A DNA stretch of 22,627 bases, from the NCBI GenBank assembly GCA_946497905.1, contig CAMMMI010000018.1, positions 1 to 22,627 of the forward strand, written 5' to 3'. Made by a program: the position numbers and the translations under genes. This document shows, piece by piece, positions 7,675-16,064 of the stretch; position 1 is the first letter of the stretch, and each line of letters opens with the position of its first letter. The stretch is from an uncultured Clostridium sp. GTDB taxonomy: Bacteria > Bacillota > Clostridia > TANB77 > CAG-508. Under the pieces are notes generated by a model that ran no database searches, was not told where the DNA came from, and was given only the letters and a program-made list of their open reading frames with translations.

Positions 7675-9450
7675 ATGAAGTTAAATTTAGAATTTTGCAA
7701 AAAGGAAGAATCATTAGGTATAGAAGAAAAAGAGTTAAATAGCCAAATAGAGAAAAACATAGATAATTATGAAATTGTAAAAGAAAATGATACAAGTATA
7801 GAATTAATGCTTGCATTATCTAAAATTAGACAAAATATTATAAATTGGTATAAATTTAAAACAGATACACAAATACTTGAAATTGGAGCTAATTATGGAG
7901 AAATTACAGGATATCTATGTAGAGTCGGTAAAAATGTTACTTCTTTAGAACTATCAAAAGAAAAAGCAGAAATAATAGCTAAAAGACATTCCAATAAAGA
8001 AAATTTAGAATGTATAGTTGGAAATTTAGAAGATATACAAATAAACAAAAAGTTTGATTATATAACAATAATAGGACAAATAGAAAAAGCTAGTAAATGG
8101 TTTCCAAACAGTAATAATCCAGAAAAAGACTTATTATTACTTGCTTCAAAAATGTTGAAAGAAGATGGAAAGATTTTAATTGCAACAGATAATAAATTTG
8201 GAATACAATATTGGAATGGAAAAAAAGATTTAGAAGGTACATTAGAATATAAAAATCTAATAGAAGACAGGACAGAAAATGGAAGTAAACTTTTTAGTGA
8301 AAGAAAATTCAAAGAATTAATAGAAGAAATAGGATATAAAAATTATAAATTTTACTATGCTTTACCAGATTATAAAATGCCTAATTTAATATATTCAAAA
8401 GATTATAAAATAACTAAAGAAGATATAAGTAGAAATTTTCAATACTATGAAAAGGATGAAGTAGTCAATTTTGGAGAAAATGGAGTTTATTTAGAATTAT
8501 TAGATGAAAGTAAAGAAATTTTAAATTTTTTTGCCAACTCATTTTTTGTAGAAATAGGAAATCAAACAATAGAAAATGATATTAAATACATTACTTTTAC
8601 AAATTACAGGAAAGAAAAATACAGGATAATGACAATTATAAAAGAGGAAGAAGTTATAAAAAAAGCTACAAATAAATTGGCTAAAGAGCATATAAATAGT
8701 ATATTAAAAAGCAATTTAGAATTTAATAAAACAAATGCAAAAATAATCGAAGAAAAAAAAGATGAAAAAATAGTAAGTAAATATATTAATTCAGAAAGAT
8801 TTGATATATTTTTAGAAAGAGTAGATGAAAAAAGTTTTATAGAAAATTTTGAAAAATATGCTAATATATTATACCAAAATTCTTTAGAGTTTAAGCAAGT
8901 AGAGAATAATATAGAATTAAAACAAACAATAAAAAGTTATGACATCAAAAAATTAGAAAAAATGAAATTTGCTGAAAATGCTTATATAGATTTTATACCA
9001 AAAAATTGCTTTTTAATAGATGATACATTTCATGTTTTCGATCAAGAATGGACTGAAAAATATATGCCAGTAGAATATATTATTTATAGAGCGATACAAA
9101 ATTCTAATTTAAGAGAAAAAAGAAAGGAGTTGTTAAATCAAAAATATAACATAAAAGAAAATGAAGATTTATTTATAAAATTAGAAAAAGAATTTAAAGA
9201 AAAATTAGTAGATGATATTATGTTAAAACAAATATTTAATAGAAAAACTGTAAATAGAGAAGAAATTGTAGCGACAATGAATCATTATTATAATTTAAAA
9301 AATATAGCAGATGTAGAAAAAATAAAATTAGAAGAAGAAATAAAAAAATTAAAAAAAGAAATAGAAAACATATATAATTCTAAAACATGGAAAATAGCAG
9401 AAACATTAATTAATATTAAAAATTTAGGAACTAAGAAAGGAAATAAATAA
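7675..9450 (+). CDS. Methyltransferase / kinase-like fusion with C-terminal coiled coil (WbdD-like layout)
   Basis: The N-terminal part (about 45-230) is a class I SAM-dependent methyltransferase: LEIGANYGEITGYL (68-81) is motif I, LELS (91-94) holds the acidic ribose-binding residue, and FDYITIIG (127-134) follows. Residues 300-480 have features of a kinase fold: VIKK (327-330, candidate ATP lysine), a helix Glu (E338), and a catalytic-loop pattern D439-x-x-P-x-N444, then D456-x-E458-W in the position of the DFG metal ligand. A coiled coil (about 545-567) and tail YNSKTWKI close the protein. E. coli WbdD has the same order (methyltransferase, kinase, coiled coil) and ends O-polysaccharide chains. 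A chain-capping role here is inference, supported by the Wzt glycan-binding domain nearby. Strong ribosome binding site AGAGGAG before ATG at 7675. Confidence 0.8.
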   Translation: MKLNLEFCKKEESLGIEEKELNSQIEKNIDNYEIVKENDTSIELMLALSKIRQNIINWYKFKTDTQILEIGANYGEITGYLCRVGKNVTSLELSKEKAEIIAKRHSNKENLECIVGNLEDIQINKKFDYITIIGQIEKASKWFPNSNNPEKDLLLLASKMLKEDGKILIATDNKFGIQYWNGKKDLEGTLEYKNLIEDRTENGSKLFSERKFKELIEEIGYKNYKFYYALPDYKMPNLIYSKDYKITKEDISRNFQYYEKDEVVNFGENGVYLELLDESKEILNFFANSFFVEIGNQTIENDIKYITFTNYRKEKYRIMTIIKEEEVIKKATNKLAKEHINSILKSNLEFNKTNAKIIEEKKDEKIVSKYINSERFDIFLERVDEKSFIENFEKYANILYQNSLEFKQVENNIELKQTIKSYDIKKLEKMKFAENAYIDFIPKNCFLIDDTFHVFDQEWTEKYMPVEYIIYRAIQNSNLREKRKELLNQKYNIKENEDLFIKLEKEFKEKLVDDIMLKQIFNRKTVNREEIVATMNHYYNLKNIADVEKIKLEEEIKKLKKEIENIYNSKTWKIAETLINIKNLGTKKGNK

Positions 9451-9451
9451 A

Positions 9452-11335
9452 ATGAGTGTAAGGCTAAGAGATAAACTTTTTCCAGAGGGAGGAAAAGTAA
9501 GAAAAATACTACGAAAAATAAATAGAATAATACATGGACTAAAACCAAGTACAATAATAAAATTTTTGAAATCTATAAAAAATGAAGGGTGGAAAAATAC
9601 ATGGAATAAAGCGAAAGATAATATACAAAATGGTACAAAAATTCCACCATATGAAATTTGGATGAAATTTAATGATCCAACTAAAGAAGAATTAGAAGAA
9701 CAAAGGAAAACGAAATTCAAACTAAATCCTAAAATTAGTATATTAGTGCCAATGTATAATACACCAATTAATTTCTTTAACGAATTAGTACAGTATATGA
9801 TTAATCAAACATATACTAATTGGGAACTTTGTCTAGAAGATGGGAGTCCAGAAAAAAATAAAAAAATAGAAGAAATATGTAAAAAAGATAATAGAATTAA
9901 GTATAATTATACTGGAAAAAATTTAGGAATATCTGGAAATACTAATGAAGCCCTAAAAAATGCAACAGGAGATTATATAGCACTTTTAGACCATGATGAT
10001 TTATTAACAGCAAATTGTCTATATGAAGTAGTAAAGGCAATCAATGAAGACCCTAGTATAGAATTTATTTATACTGATGAAGATAAAATAACAACAACAG
10101 ATAAACCAAGATTTGACCCACATTTTAAACCTGATTTTGCAATTGATACATTAAGGTCAAATAACTATATTTGCCATTTTAGTGTATTTAGAAAAGATTT
10201 AATGGAAAAATTAGGTGGAGAAAGAAGCAAATATGATGGTGCACAAGATTATGATATTATAATTAGAATGGCTGAAATAGCCAAAAATATAAAACATATA
10301 CCAAAAATTTTATATCATTGGAGAGTACATGAATTATCAACAGCAAAAGCAGGAGGAGATGCAAAACCATATGCTTTTGAAGCAGGAATAACAGTATTAC
10401 AAGACCACTTAGAAAGAGTAGGATTAGAAGGTGAAGTATCACATGGGACAACACTTGGTACTTACAAAATAGACTATAAAGTAAAAGAAAATCCAAAAGT
10501 TACAATATTAATTCCAAATTGTAATGAGGCTAAAACATTAAAAACTTGTATTGATTCTGTATTAAAATTAACTACATATAAAAATTATGAAATAATTGTA
10601 ATAGAAAATAACAGTACTGAAAAATCAATATTTGACTACTACAAAGAATTAGAAAAAGAAGAAAAAGTAAAAATTTTATATTATCCAGAAAAAGAATTTA
10701 ATTATTCAAAAATAATTAATTTTGGTGTAAAAAATACAGATGGAGAATATATAGTACAATTAAATAATGATACAAAATTATTAACACCAGACTGGTTAGA
10801 AAAAATGGTAGGAATGAACCAAAGAGATGATGTAGGAGCAATTGGTGTTAAACTATATTATCCAGATGGAACAATTCAACATGCTGGAACTATTATTGGA
10901 ATATATGGAGTTGCAGGTCATGTATTTAAGGGATTATATAAAAAGGTGCATGGTTATTTTGCAAGAGATAGTCATATACAAAATTTAAGTGCTGTTACAG
11001 CAGCTTGTATGATGGCAAAACGCTCAGTTTATGAGGAAGTTGGATATATGGATGAAGAATTTGCAGTAGCATTTAATGACATTGACTTTTGTTTAAAAAT
11101 AATACAGTCAGGTAAGCTGATTATTTATAATCCTTTCGTAGAACTTACTCATTATGAGTCAAAATCAAGAGGTTATGATGATACACCAGAAAAGAAAAAG
11201 AGATTTCAAAAAGAAATTGACTTATTTTATAAAAAATGGGGAGATTACAAGAAAAAAGGAGATCCTTATTATAATATAAATTTAAGATTAGATTCTGATC
11301 AATTTGATATTAAGCAAGAAAAAGTACAACAGTAA
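9452..11335 (+). CDS. Bifunctional double-domain GT2 glycosyltransferase
   Basis: Two complete GT-A domains in one 627-residue protein, preceded by about 90 basic residues. Domain A starts at ISILVPMYNTP (about 95) and carries DHDD (190-193) and an acceptor-side DYD (266-268). Domain B starts at VTILIPNCNEA (about 350) and carries NNDTKL (438-443), a GAIGVKLYYPDG loop (about 462-473) and FNDIDFC (541-547). Such tandem GT2 enzymes typically build a repeating disaccharide or alternate linkages in rhamnan-like backbones; the sugars cannot be read from sequence. The ATG is one base after the stop of the methyltransferase gene, so translation is coupled. In WbdD systems the capping protein docks on the polymerase, and this adjacency would suit that, though it is not evidence on its own. 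Confidence 0.93.
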   Translation: MSVRLRDKLFPEGGKVRKILRKINRIIHGLKPSTIIKFLKSIKNEGWKNTWNKAKDNIQNGTKIPPYEIWMKFNDPTKEELEEQRKTKFKLNPKISILVPMYNTPINFFNELVQYMINQTYTNWELCLEDGSPEKNKKIEEICKKDNRIKYNYTGKNLGISGNTNEALKNATGDYIALLDHDDLLTANCLYEVVKAINEDPSIEFIYTDEDKITTTDKPRFDPHFKPDFAIDTLRSNNYICHFSVFRKDLMEKLGGERSKYDGAQDYDIIIRMAEIAKNIKHIPKILYHWRVHELSTAKAGGDAKPYAFEAGITVLQDHLERVGLEGEVSHGTTLGTYKIDYKVKENPKVTILIPNCNEAKTLKTCIDSVLKLTTYKNYEIIVIENNSTEKSIFDYYKELEKEEKVKILYYPEKEFNYSKIINFGVKNTDGEYIVQLNNDTKLLTPDWLEKMVGMNQRDDVGAIGVKLYYPDGTIQHAGTIIGIYGVAGHVFKGLYKKVHGYFARDSHIQNLSAVTAACMMAKRSVYEEVGYMDEEFAVAFNDIDFCLKIIQSGKLIIYNPFVELTHYESKSRGYDDTPEKKKRFQKEIDLFYKKWGDYKKKGDPYYNINLRLDSDQFDIKQEKVQQ

Positions 11336-11358
11336 AATAAAAGGAGAGTCGTGTAAAA

Positions 11359-12927
11359 ATGGCAGAAAAGATTCAAAATGGTTCAAATAAGCTAATAAAA
11401 ATAAGTGAATTAATAAAGAATAAAAAAAATATAATAATGAAATTTATATTTCCATTAGAATTTATTTTATCATTATTAATTGCTTATGTTATGCTTAGAT
11501 TTGTAATTATAAGAAATTATTCAGGTTACAATTCTTTAAAACATATTATAATGATGGGAATATTTGGATTCGCAATATTAGCAATAATAATATATAATTG
11601 TAAAAATAGCAAAGGAAAAATAGAAAAAATCGTAATTGGATTTTTAATACCAATAGGAATGTTATATTTAGTATTTATGCTACCATCACAAGTTCCAGAT
11701 GAACAAGCACACTTAAGAAGAGCATATGAAATATCAGAAGGAGTTATTATAGGAAGAAAAGATACAATATCTGTAATTCCTAGAGATTTACAAACAAAAA
11801 TAAAACCAAACCTAGAGTCATATAGACAGTTTAGTGAAAATTTAGCAGGACAAACAGATTATAATGATAAAGTAGAAGTAAAAAATCCAGCAGGAACATA
11901 TCCCTTCATCCTATATATATTTAGCTCAATAGGATTTGTAATATCTAGATTATTTAGTTTAAATATTTTAATAGGATGTTATTTAGCAAAATTAATGAAC
12001 TTTATTGTATTTTTAATAGCAGCATATTATACATTAAAAATAATTCCATTTGGAAAATATGCTATGACAGCAATAATGTTTATGCCAATGTTCCTTCATC
12101 AAGCAACTTCAACATCAGCAGATTGTATAATAAATATACTAAGTATGGTTTTCATTGCTTATTTATTAAACCTATATTTTAAAGAAGAAAAAATAAAGAA
12201 ACGAGAAGGAATCTTAGTTGTTGGATTAGGAGTATTATTGTCCATAGTAAAATATGTATATTTACCAATAATAGGACTTGCATTTATTTTTATTTTTTCT
12301 AAAAACATGAGTAAAAAATATAAGATAATTCTAATATCAACATTAGTTATATTATCAATCATTGCAGCATTAGGATATTATATTTTTACTACTGGATATG
12401 GAACAGCATTTTCAAATTATTTTGAATCAAATAATGTAAATACTAGTGAACAAATTAAAGGTATAATTAATAATCCAAAGGGATTTTTAGATACTCTAAA
12501 TTATACATTTAAAAATATGGGAGAGACATATATATATCAAATGGTAGGTATAGCTTTAGGATGGTTATGTATCTATCCAAACAGAATTTGGATTACAATA
12601 TATATAATTACCATGTTAACATCTTGTTTTATTGAAAAAAATAAAGTTGCTTTTAATTGGAAACAGAAAATATGGGGATGTCTAATATCAGTTGTAATAA
12701 TTTTACTAATAGTTACAGGAATGTATCTAACATGGACTAAAGTAGGAAATATTATAGTAGATGGAGTACAAGGAAGATATTTTATTCCAGTAGCTTTTGT
12801 ATTACTATTATGTTTATGCAAAAAAGAAAACTATATAAAAATAAAAAATATAGAATATAAATTTCCAATTTTATTATGTTTGTTAAATTTACCAATATTA
12901 AATACAATATATCATTTCTTTATATAA
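11359..12927 (+). CDS. DUF2142-type multi-pass membrane protein, putative GT-C glycosyltransferase
   Basis: This 522-residue integral membrane protein has about eleven or more hydrophobic segments. After the third comes an outside loop with PSQVPDEQAHLRRAY (109-123). The PDE-x-x-H motif is typical of DUF2142 and occupies the place of the catalytic acidic residues in GT-C enzymes, which transfer sugars from polyprenyl-phosphate carriers on the outer face of the membrane. The next two genes encode a polyprenyl-phosphate-sugar synthase type GT2 and a DUF2304 protein, which fits a lipid-carried side-chain sugar. Ribosome binding site AAGGAGA at 11341-11347. It could instead be a Wzy-like polymerase, but the ABC exporter makes a polymerase less needed. 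Confidence 0.85.
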   Translation: MAEKIQNGSNKLIKISELIKNKKNIIMKFIFPLEFILSLLIAYVMLRFVIIRNYSGYNSLKHIIMMGIFGFAILAIIIYNCKNSKGKIEKIVIGFLIPIGMLYLVFMLPSQVPDEQAHLRRAYEISEGVIIGRKDTISVIPRDLQTKIKPNLESYRQFSENLAGQTDYNDKVEVKNPAGTYPFILYIFSSIGFVISRLFSLNILIGCYLAKLMNFIVFLIAAYYTLKIIPFGKYAMTAIMFMPMFLHQATSTSADCIINILSMVFIAYLLNLYFKEEKIKKREGILVVGLGVLLSIVKYVYLPIIGLAFIFIFSKNMSKKYKIILISTLVILSIIAALGYYIFTTGYGTAFSNYFESNNVNTSEQIKGIINNPKGFLDTLNYTFKNMGETYIYQMVGIALGWLCIYPNRIWITIYIITMLTSCFIEKNKVAFNWKQKIWGCLISVVIILLIVTGMYLTWTKVGNIIVDGVQGRYFIPVAFVLLLCLCKKENYIKIKNIEYKFPILLCLLNLPILNTIYHFFI

Positions 12928-12956
12928 TAAAAATACTAATAAAAGAAGGAGAAACA

Positions 12957-13679
12957 ATGAAAGTTTTATTAATTATCCCAGCATATAATGAGGAAGAAAA
13001 TATTGAAAAAACAATAAAAAAAATAGAAACATATAATAAAGACATTGATTATATAGTTATTAATGATGGTTCAAGAGATAACACTTCTAAAATATTAGAT
13101 GAAAAAAATATAAAACATATTGATTTAGTACATAACTTAGGAATAGGTGGAGCAGTACAAACAGGCTATAAATATGCATATGAAAATAATTATGATATAG
13201 CAATACAATTTGATGGAGATGGACAACATGATATAAATTGTATTGATAAAATCATAGATCCATTAATAAATGAAAAAATAGATATGTGTATAGGAACAAG
13301 ATATTTAGATAAAAGTTCAAGCAAGTTCCAGTCAACATTTATTAGAAGACTAGGTTCTAACATAATTACTATATTTATAAAACTATTTACAAGAACGAAA
13401 ATCACAGATCCAACTTCTGGATTTAGAGCAGTAAATAAAAATGTAATAGAAGAATTTGCCAAAAATTATCCAACAGAATATCCAGAACCAGAGTCAACAG
13501 TATCTTTATTAGTAAATAAATATAAAGTAAAAGAAGTACCTGTTAATATGAACGAAAGAGAAGGTGGAGATTCATCATTAACTTTAAATTTCTGGAAACC
13601 AGTAGATTATATGATAAAAGTTATTTTAGCAATTATAGTAGATAGTATAAGTTTTAGAAGAAAAGGAGGTAAAAAGTAA
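12957..13679 (+). CDS. GT2 glycosyltransferase of the DPM1/GtrB type (polyprenyl-phosphate sugar synthase)
   Basis: A 240-residue enzyme with LIIPAYNEEENI (5-16), VINDGSRDNT (34-43), the metal site DGDGQHD (86-92), and GFRAVN further on. This is the dolichol/undecaprenyl-phosphate sugar synthase pattern, without the C-terminal membrane helices seen in GtrB or ArnC. I start it at ATG 12957 because AGAAGGAG lies just before (12944-12951). The frame is open further upstream, but that overlaps the preceding gene. Its stop overlaps the next ATG (TAATG, 13677-13681). The streptococcal GacI-GacJ pair is the closest model I know: a soluble-type GT2 that needs a small DUF2304 membrane partner to make polyprenyl-phosphate GlcNAc. 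The sugar here is unknown. Confidence 0.9.
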   Translation: MKVLLIIPAYNEEENIEKTIKKIETYNKDIDYIVINDGSRDNTSKILDEKNIKHIDLVHNLGIGGAVQTGYKYAYENNYDIAIQFDGDGQHDINCIDKIIDPLINEKIDMCIGTRYLDKSSSKFQSTFIRRLGSNIITIFIKLFTRTKITDPTSGFRAVNKNVIEEFAKNYPTEYPEPESTVSLLVNKYKVKEVPVNMNEREGGDSSLTLNFWKPVDYMIKVILAIIVDSISFRRKGGKK

Positions 13680-14050
13680 TGCAAACAAATTTAAAAATTG
13701 TTTTGATAATAATTGTGTTAATTTATATATTTTTTATATTAAAAGCAGTTAAAAGAAAATATATGAGAATAGGATATCTTGCATTTTGGTCTATAACAGG
13801 AGGAATATTAATTATTGCATTACTTATACCAAATTTAGTAGAAAATATTTCAAATTTATTAGGATTTGGAATACCAATTAATATGATATTCAGTATAGCA
13901 ATATTTATAATATTATACTTAATTTTTAATTTAACAATATTAATATCAAAAGAACAAAAGAAAAATACATTACTTATACAGGAAATATCAATATTAAAAA
14001 AGAGAATAGATGAATTAGAGAAAAAAGAGGAGAAATCTAATGGAGAATAA
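13679..14050 (+). CDS. DUF2304 small membrane protein (GacJ-like partner of the GT2)
   Basis: A 123-residue protein with three hydrophobic helices (about 6-23, 32-52, 68-90) and a charged coiled-coil tail (93-118). The arrangement, with an aromatic/Gly-rich second helix ending in IPNL and a GFGIPINMIF stretch before the third, is that of DUF2304 proteins. It is coupled by TAATG to the GT2 before it and overlaps the next gene by 11 bases (14040-14050), the tightest packing in the operon. By analogy with GacJ it should anchor and activate the preceding GT2 at the membrane. Confidence 0.85.
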   Translation: MQTNLKIVLIIIVLIYIFFILKAVKRKYMRIGYLAFWSITGGILIIALLIPNLVENISNLLGFGIPINMIFSIAIFIILYLIFNLTILISKEQKKNTLLIQEISILKKRIDELEKKEEKSNGE

Positions 14051-15083
14051 GCAAATAAAATTGTCTATAGTAGCTGCAGTATATAACTTAGAAAAATACT
14101 TACCAAGGTGTTTAGATAGTTTGGTAAACCAGACATTGCAAGATATAGAAATTCTTTGTGTAGATGATGGTTCAACAGACTCTGCACCACAAATTATAGA
14201 AAAATATGCTAAGATGTATCCTGATAAAATAAAAACTTTTCATAAAAAAAATGGTGGAGAATTTACAACAAGAAATTATGGATTACAAAGAGCAAGTGGA
14301 GAATATGTAACATTTGTAGATACAGATGACTATGTAGAATCAAATTGGGCAGAAAAACTATATACAGCAGCTAAAACAAATGATGCAGATTTAGCTGTTT
14401 GTGGATTTGAAAGAATTGACTTAGAAACAAACAAAGTTGTAGCAACTAATATGACAAACTTTGGAAATACAGTAAAAGAAATAGATTCAAAAGATGACTT
14501 TATACTTTTTATAAATCCAGCACCATGGAATAAAATATATAAAAGAGAAAAAATAAAAGATTTAGAATTTTTGCCATTTAGGGGATTTAATGATACAATG
14601 TTTTTGGCAAGTTGTTATACAAGGATGAAAAAAATTGCATTTGTACCTGATGTTTTATATCACTACTATTTAAGATATGATTCACAAATACATACTGTAA
14701 ATAAGCAAGATGTAAATAATTTAAAAAAATATTTATTAGAAGTAAAAAAATTATATATAAAATCAGGGAAATATGATGAGATGAAATATTTTTTAGATAC
14801 ATTTGCTTTCTTACATCTAGGAACATCAGTAATGTATAGAGCTTCATATGATAAAACAATAAATATTAGGCAGATGTTAAAAGATACTAGAAAATATTTA
14901 GATGAAAATTTTAGTTGTTGGAGAAAATCACCATTTTTAAAACTAAGACATTGCTTAAAAAAAGGATTTAAAAATATTGCTTTATGGGGAGTTTCTTTGT
15001 TATATAAATTAAAAATACCAATTGTGTATATAAAAGTATATAGATTTTTAGTAGATAAACTAAAAATAGATATAAAATTTTGA
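14040..15083 (+). CDS. GT2 glycosyltransferase
   Basis: A 347-residue GT-A enzyme: LSIVAAVYNLEKYL (8-21), VDDGSTD (41-47), NGGEFTTRN (71-79), and the metal site DTDDYV (94-99). It is of the common capsule/wall-glycan GT2 type that acts in the cytoplasm on a lipid-linked acceptor. The C-terminal third contains basic and aromatic stretches (about 305-345) that may lie on the membrane. The start overlaps the end of the DUF2304 gene by 11 bases, and no better start is seen. Donor and acceptor cannot be assigned. Confidence 0.9.
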   Translation: MENKQIKLSIVAAVYNLEKYLPRCLDSLVNQTLQDIEILCVDDGSTDSAPQIIEKYAKMYPDKIKTFHKKNGGEFTTRNYGLQRASGEYVTFVDTDDYVESNWAEKLYTAAKTNDADLAVCGFERIDLETNKVVATNMTNFGNTVKEIDSKDDFILFINPAPWNKIYKREKIKDLEFLPFRGFNDTMFLASCYTRMKKIAFVPDVLYHYYLRYDSQIHTVNKQDVNNLKKYLLEVKKLYIKSGKYDEMKYFLDTFAFLHLGTSVMYRASYDKTINIRQMLKDTRKYLDENFSCWRKSPFLKLRHCLKKGFKNIALWGVSLLYKLKIPIVYIKVYRFLVDKLKIDIKF

Positions 15084-15107
15084 TAGTAAAGAAAGAGGAA
15101 TTAAATT

Positions 15108-16049
15108 ATGAAAATTGGAGTAGTAATAGTAACATATAATAGATTAGATAAATTAAAAATTGCTTTAAAATCATATGAAAATCAAAAAGTTAAACCTAAA
15201 TACATATTAGTAGTAAATAATAATAGTACAGATGGTACAAAAGAATATTTAGAAAGTTGGAAACAAGAACAAGTTGGAATTGAAAAAAATATATTAAACC
15301 TTGATAAAAATACAGGAGGAAGCGGAGGTTTTTATGAGGGCTTAAAAAAAAGTTTAGATCTAGATGCAGAGTGGATATGGGTAGCAGATGATGATGCTTA
15401 TCCAAAAGAAGACGCATTTGAAATTGCACAAAGATATATTGAAAAAAATAAAGATAAAATTAAAGGAATATCAGCAATATGTGGAACAGTTTTAAAAAGC
15501 GATAGAAAAACGATAGATTGTTCTCATAGAAGAAGAATATATACAACGCTATTTAATAGAATAGCTCAACCATATTCTAAACCAAAAGACTATGAAAAAG
15601 AAGAATTTGAAATAAATGGTTTTTCATATGTGGGAACTATGATAAATAAAGAAAAACTAAAACAAACTGAATTGACTAAAAAAGATTATTTTATTTATTA
15701 TGATGACACAGAACATAGTTATAGATTATCAAAATTAGGAAAAATAATATGTATTCCAAAAATACAAGTAGTACATGATGCACCTCATAGTGAAATGAGT
15801 GAAATAGTAAAATGGAAATTATATTATTTAGTTAGAAATACATTGGATTTTATTCGTTGTAATTTTAATGAAAAGTACTTTAAAGTAGCTTGTTTTGAAG
15901 TTCCATTAAAATTTAAAATAGCAGTATTTCTATTTGGAAAAGATAAGAAATTTGGTTATAAAATGATAAATGAAGCAGTAAAAGATGCAAAAGCAGGAAA
16001 AAGTGGATTACATGATATATACAAGCCCGGATGGTCGCCAGAAAAATAG
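15108..16049 (+). CDS. GT2 glycosyltransferase, galactofuranosyltransferase-like
   Basis: A 313-residue enzyme with VVIVTYNRLDKL (5-16), VVNNNSTDGT (35-44), the glycine loop NTGGSGGF (68-75) and the metal site DDD (94-96), plus a VVHDAPHS segment containing the later His. The GGSGGF loop followed by W-x-DDD is shared with GlfT1-type and related rhamnosyl/galactofuranosyl transferases. With glf in the same operon, transfer of galactofuranose is the simplest proposal. The gene at 17524 encodes a relative with the same loop. Ribosome binding site AAGAGGA before ATG at 15108. Confidence 0.88.
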   Translation: MKIGVVIVTYNRLDKLKIALKSYENQKVKPKYILVVNNNSTDGTKEYLESWKQEQVGIEKNILNLDKNTGGSGGFYEGLKKSLDLDAEWIWVADDDAYPKEDAFEIAQRYIEKNKDKIKGISAICGTVLKSDRKTIDCSHRRRIYTTLFNRIAQPYSKPKDYEKEEFEINGFSYVGTMINKEKLKQTELTKKDYFIYYDDTEHSYRLSKLGKIICIPKIQVVHDAPHSEMSEIVKWKLYYLVRNTLDFIRCNFNEKYFKVACFEVPLKFKIAVFLFGKDKKFGYKMINEAVKDAKAGKSGLHDIYKPGWSPEK

Positions 16050-16064
16050 AAGAAAGGTAAGAAG

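Noticed and set aside
9424..9720. Minus-strand open frames, the longest being 98 residues
   Set aside because: They lie opposite real genes, have low-complexity Phe/Leu/Tyr-rich products expected from the complement of AT-rich coding DNA, and show no family motifs.
11976..12182. 68-residue + strand frame inside the DUF2142 gene
   Set aside because: No ribosome binding site and fully inside a well-supported gene; a chance frame.
12876..12956. Upstream extension of the DPM1-like GT2
   Set aside because: It overlaps the end of the DUF2142 gene and is not GT2-like; ATG 12957 has a strong ribosome binding site and begins at the GT2 motif.
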